Below, one piece after another: positions 30,908-38,765 of a stretch of 64,000 nucleotides of DNA (position 1 is its first letter; each line of letters opens with the position of its first letter). A model generated the notes under the pieces. That model was not told where the DNA came from. It made no database searches and worked only from the letters and a program-made list of their open reading frames with translations. The stretch is taken from contig NZ_CP131131.1 in assembly GCF_033705735.1 (NCBI RefSeq), positions 186,001 through 250,000 on the forward strand, in the 5' to 3' direction. Made by a program: the position numbers and the translations under genes. This stretch comes from Shinella zoogloeoides. Lineage in GTDB: Bacteria; Pseudomonadota; Alphaproteobacteria; Rhizobiales; Rhizobiaceae.

Positions 30908-32041
30908 ATGCAATTCACCGACGCTGTAGCGGTGTCCGGCACGCGTCGGACGGCCGATGGATATCTCGTCGCCGAAGCGCGGTCTGTGCGCACCGGCATC
31001 CAGCTTTACGCGGGCTCCGAGGTCGGGAAACCGGAACTGCCCGTGGTGCGCGTCTACCGCCCCGCCGATCAGGTCTTTTCCGACGCCAGCCTTCAGAGCT
31101 TCACCCATGCCCCGGTGACCATGGATCACCCGGCGGAGGCGGTCACTGCCGACAACTGGAAGAAGCTCGCCGTTGGCGAGGTCAGCACGGCGGCCAAGAA
31201 GGACGGCGAGTGGGTGCATCTACCGCTCATCCTGAAGGACGCTGCGGCGATCGAGGCCGTCGAGACCGGCAAGCGCGAGCTGTCGGCCGGGTACACCTGC
31301 GAACTCGTCTGGGGCGACGGTGTGGCTCCCGATGGGCAGGCCTACGACGCCCAGCAATCGAACATCAAGATCAACCATCTCGCGATCGTCGATCGGGCGC
31401 GGGCTGGTTCCAAAGCTCGCATCGGCGACGGTGCGATTTCGTGGGGCGCCGCCCCGGTATCTACCACTGACAAGGAGACAGTCGTCATGACTGAAGCACT
31501 TCGGACTGTGGTCGTGGACGGACTGTCGGTTCAGACGACCGACCAGGGCGCCCAGGCCATTTCCAAACTGCAGAAGGATCTCGAATCCTCTGCCGCCAAG
31601 ATCGTTGCCAACGATGCCGCCCACACTGCGGCCATCGCTGCCAAGGATCAGGAGATCGGCACCCTCAAGGCCGATCTCAAGAAGGCGCAGGACGCCGCAC
31701 TGAAGCCCGAGGACGTTGATCGACTCGTCGCCGACCGCGCCGCTCTCGTCCAGACCGTGAAGGCTATCGACGCCAAGATCGAGATCAAGGGCAGCGATGC
31801 CGACCTCCGCCGCGCCGCAGTCAAGGCCAAGCTCGGCGACGACATGATCAAGGACGCTTCCGACGACATGATCACCGGCATGTTCAAGGCCATCGCCAAG
31901 GACGTGAAGCCGGCCGATCCGTTCGCCGCGGTCGTCAAGGATGGTCTCAAGCAGACACTTGACGGCGCGACCGCCTCGGAAAAGGCGTGGTCGGACAGCG
32001 TCACCGACATCAACGCCTGGCGCAATCAGAAGGAGGCCTAA
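30908..32041 (+). CDS. DUF2213 prohead protease with scaffold-like C-terminus
   Basis: 377 residues. Residues 1-185 carry the DUF2213 pattern, with APVTMDHP at 68-75, ELSAGYTCEL (Ser126) and INHLAIVDRARAG (His157), consistent with the Ser-His pair of HK97-like maturation proteases. Residues 195-377 are a long Ala/Lys/Asp coiled coil typical of scaffolds. An internal ribosome site opens this second half separately (next entry). The protease would trim scaffold and capsid during head assembly. Confidence 0.8.
   Translation: MQFTDAVAVSGTRRTADGYLVAEARSVRTGIQLYAGSEVGKPELPVVRVYRPADQVFSDASLQSFTHAPVTMDHPAEAVTADNWKKLAVGEVSTAAKKDGEWVHLPLILKDAAAIEAVETGKRELSAGYTCELVWGDGVAPDGQAYDAQQSNIKINHLAIVDRARAGSKARIGDGAISWGAAPVSTTDKETVVMTEALRTVVVDGLSVQTTDQGAQAISKLQKDLESSAAKIVANDAAHTAAIAAKDQEIGTLKADLKKAQDAALKPEDVDRLVADRAALVQTVKAIDAKIEIKGSDADLRRAAVKAKLGDDMIKDASDDMITGMFKAIAKDVKPADPFAAVVKDGLKQTLDGATASEKAWSDSVTDINAWRNQKEA
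31487..32041 (+). CDS. Nested in-frame scaffold start
   Basis: Inside the protease gene, AAGGAG lies nine bases before an in-frame ATG (residue 194, MTEALRTVVVDGLSVQT). Translation from it would give a 184-residue coiled-coil protein without the protease domain, the same design as lambda Nu3 inside gpC. Sequence supports it; expression is not shown. Confidence 0.5.
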   Translation: MTEALRTVVVDGLSVQTTDQGAQAISKLQKDLESSAAKIVANDAAHTAAIAAKDQEIGTLKADLKKAQDAALKPEDVDRLVADRAALVQTVKAIDAKIEIKGSDADLRRAAVKAKLGDDMIKDASDDMITGMFKAIAKDVKPADPFAAVVKDGLKQTLDGATASEKAWSDSVTDINAWRNQKEA

Positions 32042-32044
32042 GCA

Positions 32045-32524
32045 ATGGCACTCACGTTCAAGGACACTCTCACCTCCTATGCGCTCGGTCGCCGGGCGAA
32101 CATGGAGGAATGGAATGCCATCACCCGTACCAAGGAAGGCTCCGGCACCCTTGGATTCGGCGTTCCGGTGAAGCCCGGCACGGGTGAGCATACCTGCGTC
32201 GAGATCACCGCCACGAACGGCGAGAATGTGATCGGCATCACCGAAGCCTCGCAGGTTCTGCCCCACACCGGGGATGCCTATGCGCAGTATGACAATGTCG
32301 CCATCTGCGAATCCGGCGTCATCGGCGTTCTGCTCGGTGCCGACGTCACGGCGGGCGCTGCCGCTCGCTGGAACACGGCGAACAAGACCTGGACCGGTGC
32401 GGCACAGTCCGCGACGGTCGTCACCATCCCGGGCGCGCAGTTCGAGGTTGCCGGCAAATCCGGCGCCATCGGCCTCGTTCGCTATCGTCGTCCGGTTCCT
32501 TCGCTCTCTGTCTCGGGGACCTAA
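32045..32524 (+). CDS. Head decoration/cement protein (Gp24-like, DUF2190-type)
   Basis: 159 residues, beta-rich and Gly-rich: KPGTGEHTCVEITATNGENV, IGVLLGADVTAGAAARWNTA, IGLVRYRRPV. Position between protease and major capsid gene and the repeated strand pattern fit the structural cement family that stabilises the expanded capsid. The start is three bases after the protease stop. Confidence 0.75.
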   Translation: MALTFKDTLTSYALGRRANMEEWNAITRTKEGSGTLGFGVPVKPGTGEHTCVEITATNGENVIGITEASQVLPHTGDAYAQYDNVAICESGVIGVLLGADVTAGAAARWNTANKTWTGAAQSATVVTIPGAQFEVAGKSGAIGLVRYRRPVPSLSVSGT

Positions 32525-32527
32525 GCC

Positions 32528-33508
32528 ATGAACCAGCATTTCAACGACGCGCAGGCCCTCGCGTTCGTCACCGCGCAGGCCTACAAGGTCAATCAGACCG
32601 TCTACGAGGCCCGCTATCCCGATTGGGATTTCGGTCGCCTGATCTTCGTCGATACCTCCGGCCCCGAGTGGTCCCCGGGCGTCCTCACGTACTCGTCCGA
32701 CATGAGCGGCCGCGCCAATTGGCAGGCTGGCGGTGCCAAGGACGTGCCGATGGCCGACGTCAGCCAGGACTACCAGACCAAGAACTTCCATCTGGCGGCC
32801 ATCGGCTACCAGTGGAATATCGAAGAGGTCAACACGACCATGGGCTTCCCCGGCGCCAACCTGCCGGATCGCCGCGCTCGTGCCGCCCGTCTGGCCTACA
32901 TGAAGTTCATGTACGACCTGACCCTCAAGGGCAACACCGAGAAAGGTCTCGGCGGCCTGATCAACTACTCTGGTGTCACCAAGACCGATGCGCCGAACGA
33001 CGGTACTGGTTCTTCCCGCTACTGGGTGGACTCGTCCGGCGTCGGCCAGAAGACCCCGGCGCAGATCGTCCGCGACATCAACATCGCGCTTCAGGGCGTT
33101 TGGCTCGACTCCAAGGAGATCGAGATGGCCGACACCATCTTGCTCCCGATCGAGGCCTACAACTACATCGCCGCCACGCCCTACAGCGCGACGACGATGG
33201 AAACGATCCTGTCGTTCGTGATGCGGACGAACATCTACACCCTGACCACCGGCCGCCCGCTCACGATCCGCACGGTTCGCGAACTCGGCACGGGCGATGC
33301 CGCTGGCACTGCCGGCCGCCTCGTCGCCTACAAGAACGATGCCGAGTATGTGCGCCTGCACCTGCCGATGCCGCATCGCTTCCTGCCGGTCTACCAGGAT
33401 GGCCCGCTGAACTTCGCTGTACCGGGCATCTTCCGCACGGGCGGCGTCGAACTGCTGACGACGGTAGCGATGCGCTATCTCGATCAGATCAGCCAGCCGC
33501 CGGCCTGA
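32528..33508 (+). CDS. Major capsid protein (DUF2184-type)
   Basis: 326 residues. Segments VYEARYPDWDFGRLIFVDT, SSDMSGRANWQAGGAKDVP, NIEEVNTTMGFPGANLPDRR and PLTIRTVRELGTGDA match the DUF2184 capsid family with an HK97 fold. The gene shows strong host-like codon bias, as usual for the most expressed virion gene. It follows the cement gene by three bases. Confidence 0.85.
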   Translation: MNQHFNDAQALAFVTAQAYKVNQTVYEARYPDWDFGRLIFVDTSGPEWSPGVLTYSSDMSGRANWQAGGAKDVPMADVSQDYQTKNFHLAAIGYQWNIEEVNTTMGFPGANLPDRRARAARLAYMKFMYDLTLKGNTEKGLGGLINYSGVTKTDAPNDGTGSSRYWVDSSGVGQKTPAQIVRDINIALQGVWLDSKEIEMADTILLPIEAYNYIAATPYSATTMETILSFVMRTNIYTLTTGRPLTIRTVRELGTGDAAGTAGRLVAYKNDAEYVRLHLPMPHRFLPVYQDGPLNFAVPGIFRTGGVELLTTVAMRYLDQISQPPA

Positions 33509-33571
33509 TCGCCGTCATAACCATGCGGGCGGCATTCGTGCCGCTCGCCTCTCTTTCACGAGGATTTGCAA

Positions 33572-33913
33572 ATGATCACCGTCAAGAACCTCACCAATTC
33601 GCCCTACGACCTGCAGAGCACGAAAGGCATGATCCGCCTCCCGGCCTTCGGCGAGGTGTCGGGCGAGTTCTCGGGTGACTATCTGCAACTCCTCGAAGCC
33701 AGCATGGCCGTGAAGGTCATCGAAGGCCAGTCAAAGCGCGATCCGCTGGACCACGACGAAGACGGCAAGAAGGGCGGTTCCAAGCCGGCCGATCAGTCCG
33801 ACGAACTGGCCAAGCTGCGCTCCGACTATGCCGAGATCGTCGGCAAGAAGCCCTATCATGGCTGGAGCGCCGAGGAACTGCAGGCCAAGATCGACGAGAA
33901 GCTGGCGGAGTAA
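33572..33913 (+). CDS. Small head protein with C-terminal LEM/HeH-like segment
   Basis: 113 residues from the ATG at 33572, GAGG eight bases upstream. The N-terminus (MITVKNLTNSPYDLQSTKGM) is a small beta domain, followed by an acidic/Lys linker and a HeH-like helical end (PYHGWSAEELQAKIDEKLAE). Such proteins often follow the capsid gene in siphophages; exact role unknown. Confidence 0.65.
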   Translation: MITVKNLTNSPYDLQSTKGMIRLPAFGEVSGEFSGDYLQLLEASMAVKVIEGQSKRDPLDHDEDGKKGGSKPADQSDELAKLRSDYAEIVGKKPYHGWSAEELQAKIDEKLAE

Positions 33914-33916
33914 CCT

Positions 33917-34411
33917 ATGGCTGGCTACGGCACGAATGAGGGGGCTTCGGCCTATTGGGCTGCGGCGGGCTATGTCATTCCCGAGGATGCGACTGAGCCT
34001 CAGATTGCCGCAGCGCGTCAACGTGGCTCTCTGGTGATCGATCGATACGAGCCGCGGTTCAGCGGGCGCAGGGCTGGCGGTCTCGCTCAGGATCGTGCCT
34101 GGCCTCGCACAGACGCCTCCACACAGTGGGGTGAGCCTATCGGAAGCGATCAGATACCGGAGATTGTGATCAACGCCAGCTACGAGGCCGCATGGCTGGA
34201 ACTGACGAACCCCGGCTCCTTGAGCCCCGTCGTTACCGGAACCTCGACCGTGAAGCGCGAGAAGATCGGCCAGATCGAAGTAGAATACAGCGTCAGCCAG
34301 ACCGCCAGCATTGATGACCTGGTTGCGCTCGCCACGCCGGTCGTCACCCTCATTGAAGGCATGCTGTGGCCGCTGCTCATGCCGGTACTCCCGGGCATAA
34401 TGGTCGTCTGA
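33917..34411 (+). CDS. Head-tail connector (DnaT-like family)
   Basis: 164 residues. ASAYWAAAGYVIPEDATEPQ at the N-terminus and INASYEAAWLELTNPG, VEYSVSQTASIDDLVALATP follow the phage DnaT_2-like family, which despite its name sits at the connector position and probably forms the first adaptor ring. Position after the capsid gene supports this. Confidence 0.65.
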   Translation: MAGYGTNEGASAYWAAAGYVIPEDATEPQIAAARQRGSLVIDRYEPRFSGRRAGGLAQDRAWPRTDASTQWGEPIGSDQIPEIVINASYEAAWLELTNPGSLSPVVTGTSTVKREKIGQIEVEYSVSQTASIDDLVALATPVVTLIEGMLWPLLMPVLPGIMVV

Positions 34412-34767
34412 TGGGCACCTTCGATTACGCACGCACCCGCGCCACGGCTGAGCGTCTTATCGCCAAGTTCGGCCAGACTGGTGCCATCCGACGCACCACG
34501 ACAAGCGGCCCGCCTTACGACCCGGTGACGACCATAACTGACCACGCCTGCGAGTTGGCCGTCATGGAATACACCGACGACAAAATCGACGGAACGCTCA
34601 TCATGCGGGGCGATAAGCTTGTGTATCTCTCGACCGCCGGCCTCTCGATCGAGCCGAGCACGGCCGACATGGTGGTGATCGGCGGCGAGGAGCACGCCAT
34701 CATCAACGTCAAGCCGCTGTCGCCCGCCGGGCTGGTGGTTTTCTGGGAAATTCAGTCGCGCCGCTAG
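34411..34767 (+). CDS. Head-tail joining protein, hypothetical
   Basis: 118 residues from the ATG at 34411 (TGATG). IAKFGQTGAIRRTTTSGPPY, then beta-rich DMVVIGGEEHAIINVKPL, is the usual look of a small head-completion protein. Assigned by position and composition only. Confidence 0.6.
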   Translation: MGTFDYARTRATAERLIAKFGQTGAIRRTTTSGPPYDPVTTITDHACELAVMEYTDDKIDGTLIMRGDKLVYLSTAGLSIEPSTADMVVIGGEEHAIINVKPLSPAGLVVFWEIQSRR

Positions 34768-34792
34768 ACGGCCACAACGGAAGGAATTCGGC

Positions 34793-34969
34793 ATGACCAA
34801 CGTCCTGCTCTCGAAGAACTACAAGAGCCAGAAGGCCGGAAAGATGCTGACCGGTCTGCCAGTGTCGGAGGCAAAGGCCATCGAACGGCTTGGGCTCGGC
34901 TCGATCATCAAGGATGATACGCCTGCCGCCGAGAAAACCGTCAAGAAAGCTGAGAAGCCTTCCGACTGA
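34793..34969 (+). CDS. 58-residue head-region peptide
   Basis: A short gene with a clear ribosome site (GGAAGGAATTC). The protein MTNVLLSKNYKSQKAGKMLT followed by LPVSEAKAIERLGLGSII is a small strand-helix unit with a Lys-rich C-terminus, related in layout to the gene at 33572. It couples to the next gene by TGATG. Confidence 0.6.
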   Translation: MTNVLLSKNYKSQKAGKMLTGLPVSEAKAIERLGLGSIIKDDTPAAEKTVKKAEKPSD

Positions 34970-36021
34970 TGGCCACGCTACGCCAGCAGCTTCTTGACCT
35001 GATCGACAGGCTGGCCCCGGAGATGGAGCGGGCCTTTCTGGAGGCGGTCGAGGACATCAAGTCCGAGATCGTGCTTCGCGAGATTGTGGAGAGGTTGGAA
35101 CGGCGAGATGTAGAAGGGGCAATCGAAGCCCTACACATCGACGAGGCGGCTTTTCGCCCGCTCGCTGAGGCGCTGAGGCAGGCCTACAACGCTGGCGGCA
35201 TTCTGGTCGTCAAAGACATGCCGCGCCTATCCGACCCGCTCGGCGGGCGAGTCGTGCTCCGCTGGGATGTCCAGAACCAAAGGGCCGAGGCGAACATCCG
35301 CGATCTATCTTCGACGATGATCAAGGGGATCACGCAGCAGACGCGGGAGGCTGCGCGCGAGACCATCGTCTCAGCTTATGCCCAAGGACAGGGGCCTGGC
35401 ACGATTGCCCTCGACTTGGTCGGCCGGCAGAGCCGCATCACGGGCAAGAGGGAAGGCGGAGTTATCGGACTGAACGCCCAGCAGGCGGCGCTGATCGAAC
35501 GCACCCGCATCAACCTTCTCTCGGGCGATCCCGAACTGATGCGAAAGTATCTGACGCTCAAGACCCGCGATAAACGGCTGGATGGAGCCGTGCGGCGCGC
35601 TATCGACGCCGGGAAGCCTCTGGATAAGGCCACTCTCGAAAAGGTGCTGATGCGACTGCGAGACCGGAACCTGAAGCTCCGCGGTGAGATGGTGGCCAGA
35701 ACTGAGACAATGACATCGGTCATGGCCGCAAAGCACGAGGCGTTTCAGCAGGGCCTCGACAAGATGGGCCGCGATGCAAGCTTGGTCACCCGCAAGTGGC
35801 GGTCGGCTGGAGACAGGCGCGTGCGGCACACGCATATGGTTCTGAATGGGCAGAGCGTGCAGGGAATGGATCTCGCCTTCCAGTCGCCTTCCGGCGCGTT
35901 GCTCCGTTACCCGGGCGACACTTCGCTTGGTGCTGGCGCTGCCGAGATTATCGGCTGCCGGTGTGACGTCGAATACGACTACGATTTTGCAGAGGCCTAC
36001 GCCCGCTCACGGGGGCGCTGA
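34969..36021 (+). CDS. Head morphogenesis protein (Mu F/SPP1 gp7 type)
   Basis: 350 residues. Residues 200-345 hold the phage Mu F-type domain: RGEMVARTETMTSVMAAKHE, HTHMVLNGQSVQGM and IIGCRCDVEYD with the conserved Cys-Arg-Cys. The N-terminal 90 residues are helical. Members are minor head proteins ejected with DNA or needed for head maturation. The location is later than usual, after the connector genes. Confidence 0.8.
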   Translation: MATLRQQLLDLIDRLAPEMERAFLEAVEDIKSEIVLREIVERLERRDVEGAIEALHIDEAAFRPLAEALRQAYNAGGILVVKDMPRLSDPLGGRVVLRWDVQNQRAEANIRDLSSTMIKGITQQTREAARETIVSAYAQGQGPGTIALDLVGRQSRITGKREGGVIGLNAQQAALIERTRINLLSGDPELMRKYLTLKTRDKRLDGAVRRAIDAGKPLDKATLEKVLMRLRDRNLKLRGEMVARTETMTSVMAAKHEAFQQGLDKMGRDASLVTRKWRSAGDRRVRHTHMVLNGQSVQGMDLAFQSPSGALLRYPGDTSLGAGAAEIIGCRCDVEYDYDFAEAYARSRGR

Positions 36022-36479
36022 TGAGTTTCGCGGCCACTATCGGGGAATGGGGCAGGGCGGAGATGGATCGCGCTGAGGCGATCTTCCAGACTGCTGCGCA
36101 GACGGTAGCCAATGAGGTGCGAAAGCCAATTGCGGAAGGCGGGAGGATGCCGGTCAAATTCGGCCACCTTCGCCGGTCTCTGATGGCATCGACGGCCGAA
36201 ATGCCGACGGTGAAGCCGGAGCAGAAGGAGTTTTCCGATAGCGGCGTGGAGATGTTGATCGCCGGGGCCGAGCTAGGCTCGACCGTCTATCTCGGTTTTC
36301 AGGCTGGATACGCAGCGCGCATGAACTACGGCTTCGTCGGGACCGATAGCTTGGGGCGTGTCTACAATCAGGCAGGTTTCGGCTTTGTCGATGCCGTCGC
36401 GCAGCGGTGGCCGCAAATCGTGGCCGAGGCAGAGGCTAAGGTTCGTTCCCGCTTTGAGGGCGGTTCTCAGCCAGCATGA
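36021..36479 (+). CDS. Tail completion protein (HK97 gp10-like)
   Basis: 152 residues. The sequence RMPVKFGHLRRSLMASTAEM, then GAELGSTVYLGFQAGYAARM and NYGFVG, matches the HK97 gp10 family, whose members close the head-tail interface. TGATG coupling with the Mu F-type gene. Confidence 0.75.
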   Translation: MSFAATIGEWGRAEMDRAEAIFQTAAQTVANEVRKPIAEGGRMPVKFGHLRRSLMASTAEMPTVKPEQKEFSDSGVEMLIAGAELGSTVYLGFQAGYAARMNYGFVGTDSLGRVYNQAGFGFVDAVAQRWPQIVAEAEAKVRSRFEGGSQPA

Positions 36480-36633
36480 TCAGCATCGCGCGCTGGATGA
36501 AGTCGGTGTTCTTGATGAACATCTCCATCACGGCCTCACCGCCTTCGGTTTCGGCCTTCTGCCCCCGGAAAAGGTCAACGGCCTGATCGAGCAGGGCAAA
36601 TATCTCGCGATCGCTGAGCGGTTGTTCGGCCAT
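36436..36633 (-). CDS. Possible antisense small protein
   Basis: 65 residues on the minus strand, MAEQPLSDREIFALLDQAVD then EAVMEMFIKNTDFIQRAML: helical and protein-like, filling the gap between two rightward tail genes. There is no clear ribosome site, so this is tentative. It overlaps the end of the tail completion gene by 44 bp. Confidence 0.35.
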   Translation of the reverse strand: MAEQPLSDREIFALLDQAVDLFRGQKAETEGGEAVMEMFIKNTDFIQRAMLIMLAENRPQSGNEP

Positions 36634-36653
36634 GGACTGACGGAGTAGCACGG

Positions 36654-37097
36654 ATGGCGGCAACGGTTGAAGAGAATATCTTTCGCGGCCTGATGGAATA
36701 CTTCGGTACGTGGCCCCTTCCTCCGGGGTGGACCGCAGCCGGCAATGTCGCATATCCCGGCATTGAATTCGTTCCGCAGGCAGCCAAGCCGTTCGTCAGT
36801 CTCGAGGTCCACTTCAACAGATCGATCGAGACGGATCTCTCACTGGAGATGGACCCGATCCGCCAAGGCTTCATGCGTGCGAACGTGACGTGGCCTAACG
36901 GCACGACACATGCCCGAGGCCTGGATATCGCTGCCCAGATTAGGGCGCACTTCAAGCGAGGCACGCGCTTCGCGAAAGACACCGCGCTTGTCAGGATCGA
37001 TGAGGACCCGGAGATCGGCGTCTTCGTCGTTGGCGATACCCATGTGACGATCCCAGTCACAATTCGGTGGGCTTGCTACCCACGAGTTCCGGCCTGA
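36654..37097 (+). CDS. Tail terminator-like protein
   Basis: 147 residues with GGAG ten bases before the ATG. It has the N-terminal EENIFRGLMEYFGTWP helix and later beta strands (FVVGDTHVTIPVTIRWACYP) seen in tail terminators of the lambda gpU/DUF4128 type. Its position just before the tail tube gene agrees. Confidence 0.65.
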   Translation: MAATVEENIFRGLMEYFGTWPLPPGWTAAGNVAYPGIEFVPQAAKPFVSLEVHFNRSIETDLSLEMDPIRQGFMRANVTWPNGTTHARGLDIAAQIRAHFKRGTRFAKDTALVRIDEDPEIGVFVVGDTHVTIPVTIRWACYPRVPA

Positions 37098-37153
37098 TTG
37101 GCCTGCCGTCCCAGCGCCTTCGGCAAGCGCAATCAGACAGAAAGGAATGAGCC

Positions 37154-37891
37154 ATGGCTCAGCTTTATCCGGTTGCCGGTGCCAAGATCTATATCGGCCC
37201 GGCAGTCAATGACGTGCCCGACGACGAGGACATGACGGCGGCGCTGTTCGCTTCCACCGTCTGGACCGAAATCAAGGGCTGGCAGACCATGGGCGCAATC
37301 GGCGATGCCGCCACGCTCATCACCGAATCCGTGATCTCCTCCGGCCGCGACCTGAAGGCGAAAGGCACCCGCAACGCCGGCTCGATGCAGAATAACTTCA
37401 TCATCCTGCCCGAGGATGACGGTCAGATCGCGCTCATCGCCGCTGAAGCGACGGCGCATAACTTCCCGTTCAAGCTCGCCTTTGATGACGCTCCGGCTCC
37501 GGCAACGTCGGCGGTGACCATGACGATCGCAGCGCCTGGCGTGATCTCCTGGACCGCTCACGGCCTCGCCGCGGATACACCGGTCAAGTTCAGCACGACC
37601 GGCGCGCTTCCGGCCGGCCTGACCGCCGGTACCACCTACTATGTCGTGAGCCCCACCACGGATGCGTTCAGCGTAGCGGCTACGCCGGGCGGCTCGGCCA
37701 TCACGACGACGGGCACCCAGAGCGGCACGCATACCGCCACCACTGTCCCGACCGGTACGACGAAGCTCTTCTATGGCATCGTCATGACCGCGCAGGAGAA
37801 TGGTGGCGGCGCCAACACCGCCCGCCTGATCTCGGGCAACATCGAAATCAACAGCGCTATCGTTACGGTGGCCGCTACTGGAGGCGCGTAA
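37154..37891 (+). CDS. Tail tube protein with inserted repeat domain
   Basis: 245 residues. The outer parts (AKIYIGPAVNDVPDDEDMTA ... ETVSS-like RDLKAKGTRNAGSMQNNFII ... FYGIVMTAQENGGGANTARL) look like a major tail tube protein. Residues 115-205 are an insertion with GVISWTAHGLAADTPVKFST and GTTYYVVSPTTDAFSVAATP, a widespread Ser/Thr/Gly-rich module of phage tail and fibre proteins that would sit on the tube surface and could bind sugars. Confidence 0.75.
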   Translation: MAQLYPVAGAKIYIGPAVNDVPDDEDMTAALFASTVWTEIKGWQTMGAIGDAATLITESVISSGRDLKAKGTRNAGSMQNNFIILPEDDGQIALIAAEATAHNFPFKLAFDDAPAPATSAVTMTIAAPGVISWTAHGLAADTPVKFSTTGALPAGLTAGTTYYVVSPTTDAFSVAATPGGSAITTTGTQSGTHTATTVPTGTTKLFYGIVMTAQENGGGANTARLISGNIEINSAIVTVAATGGA

Positions 37892-38397
37892 TGGCTGAGG
37901 CAATCTCTCTTGATCGGTTCGATGCACTCGTCCAAGCGCAGGAGGCCGGCATCGAGTTCGACCTTCTCGACGAGGTAGGCCAGCCAATCGGCCTCAAGCT
38001 TGGAATGGTCGGCCCTGACAGCAAGCGGGCTCGGCAGGCGATGAAATCGGTCGCCGCCGAGTTTGCAGCTCGTGCAGAGGAGAAGGGGAGCCTTCAGACG
38101 GCTGAGGACGAGGAAGACGAAAGAATGGTCGCCTTCCTCTCCAAGGTCGTGACGCACTGGAGCCCGAACCCGGCAATCGGCGGCAAGGAAGTTCCCTTCT
38201 CTGAGGAGAATGCGCGAACCTTCTTTGGTCGATTCCGCATGTTCATGGAGCAGGCTCAGGCGCGGGCGGTGCGCCGTAGCCCTTTCGCTACAAGCTCATC
38301 GAACGCCTCTGCCAGCTCGTCGCTGACCAAGCCGACGGCAAGCAAATCAAAATCCCGTCGGCCGGGGAACAAGTCTGGTACTGGTTCCGAGAGTTAG
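37891..38397 (+). CDS. Tail assembly chaperone G
   Basis: 168 residues. The N-terminus SLDRFDALVQAQEAGIEFDL and a helical body (LSKVVTHWSPNPAIGGKEVP) fit tail assembly chaperones. After residue 130 the zero frame degenerates into a Ser/Lys-rich tail, whereas the -1 frame continues with good coding character. The slippery heptamer CCCTTTC at 38280-38286 divides the two. The zero-frame product would be the abundant gpG analogue. Confidence 0.8.
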   Translation: MAEAISLDRFDALVQAQEAGIEFDLLDEVGQPIGLKLGMVGPDSKRARQAMKSVAAEFAARAEEKGSLQTAEDEEDERMVAFLSKVVTHWSPNPAIGGKEVPFSEENARTFFGRFRMFMEQAQARAVRRSPFATSSSNASASSSLTKPTASKSKSRRPGNKSGTGSES

Positions 38398-38648
38398 ACA
38401 GTCAGCGACAGGGAAACGGGTTCGGTCTAAATGCCCTCGGATTTCGCGAAATCAAGGCTTGGGCCGACCTTCGCGAAATCTCGCTTCTGCCGTGGCAACT
38501 CGACGCGATAATCGCCCTCGACATCAAGCGGAGGTCTATGGACGCAGCCAAGGCTGCAGAGGGCAAGGAAGCTCCTAAGGTCGAGGTCTCCAAGCGTCCG
38601 CTTACCGCTCGCCTGTTCGATGCGCTGTTTCCTCATCGAGGAAGGTAA
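38280..38648 (+). CDS. T extension, read by -1 frameshift to give GT fusion
   Basis: This frame has no start codon of its own near the beginning but continues G after slippage at C-CCT-TTC (38280-38286), a canonical X-XXY-YYZ heptamer. It reads FRYKLIERLCQLVADQADGK, IPSAGEQVWYWFREL, ISLLPWQLDAIIALDIKRRS and ends at 38648, making a 252-residue fusion that shares the first 130 or so residues of G. In lambda, gpGT brings the tape measure and tube protein together. This one would act on the tape measure at 43138 and the tube at 37154. Confidence 0.8.
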   Translation, partial: PFRYKLIERLCQLVADQADGKQIKIPSAGEQVWYWFRELDSQRQGNGFGLNALGFREIKAWADLREISLLPWQLDAIIALDIKRRSMDAAKAAEGKEAPKVEVSKRPLTARLFDALFPHRGR

Positions 38649-38720
38649 CCACCCATCTCGCCGCACTCGCAAATGGCGGGAGGCGCAGCGGGAGGCGAAC
38701 AAGAAGCCTTAAACGCGAAA

Positions 38721-38745
38721 CCCCACCTCGGAAGGTGGGGTTGTC
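38721..38745 (-). terminator. Strong hairpin between GT and the accessory island
   Basis: CCCCACC-TCGGAA-GGTGGGG (38721-38740) forms a seven-pair stem. On the minus strand it is followed by TTTCGCGTTT and would end the convergent gene at 38766-39395; on the plus strand only TTG follows, so it is chiefly a leftward terminator. Confidence 0.6.
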
Positions 38746-38765
38746 AAAACGGGCAGGGGCATCCG

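Noticed and set aside
31220..31470. Toxin-antitoxin module in the prophage
   Set aside because: The Arc-like and RHH proteins at 39723-40426 could be antitoxins, but no toxin-like partner is adjacent; a P22-type immunity locus explains them better.
31220..33376. 718-codon open frame on the minus strand across the capsid genes
   Set aside because: It is an antisense shadow of GC-rich, codon-biased structural genes. Its composition (runs of Gly, Arg, His, Asp) is unlike a folded protein and it has no ribosome site.
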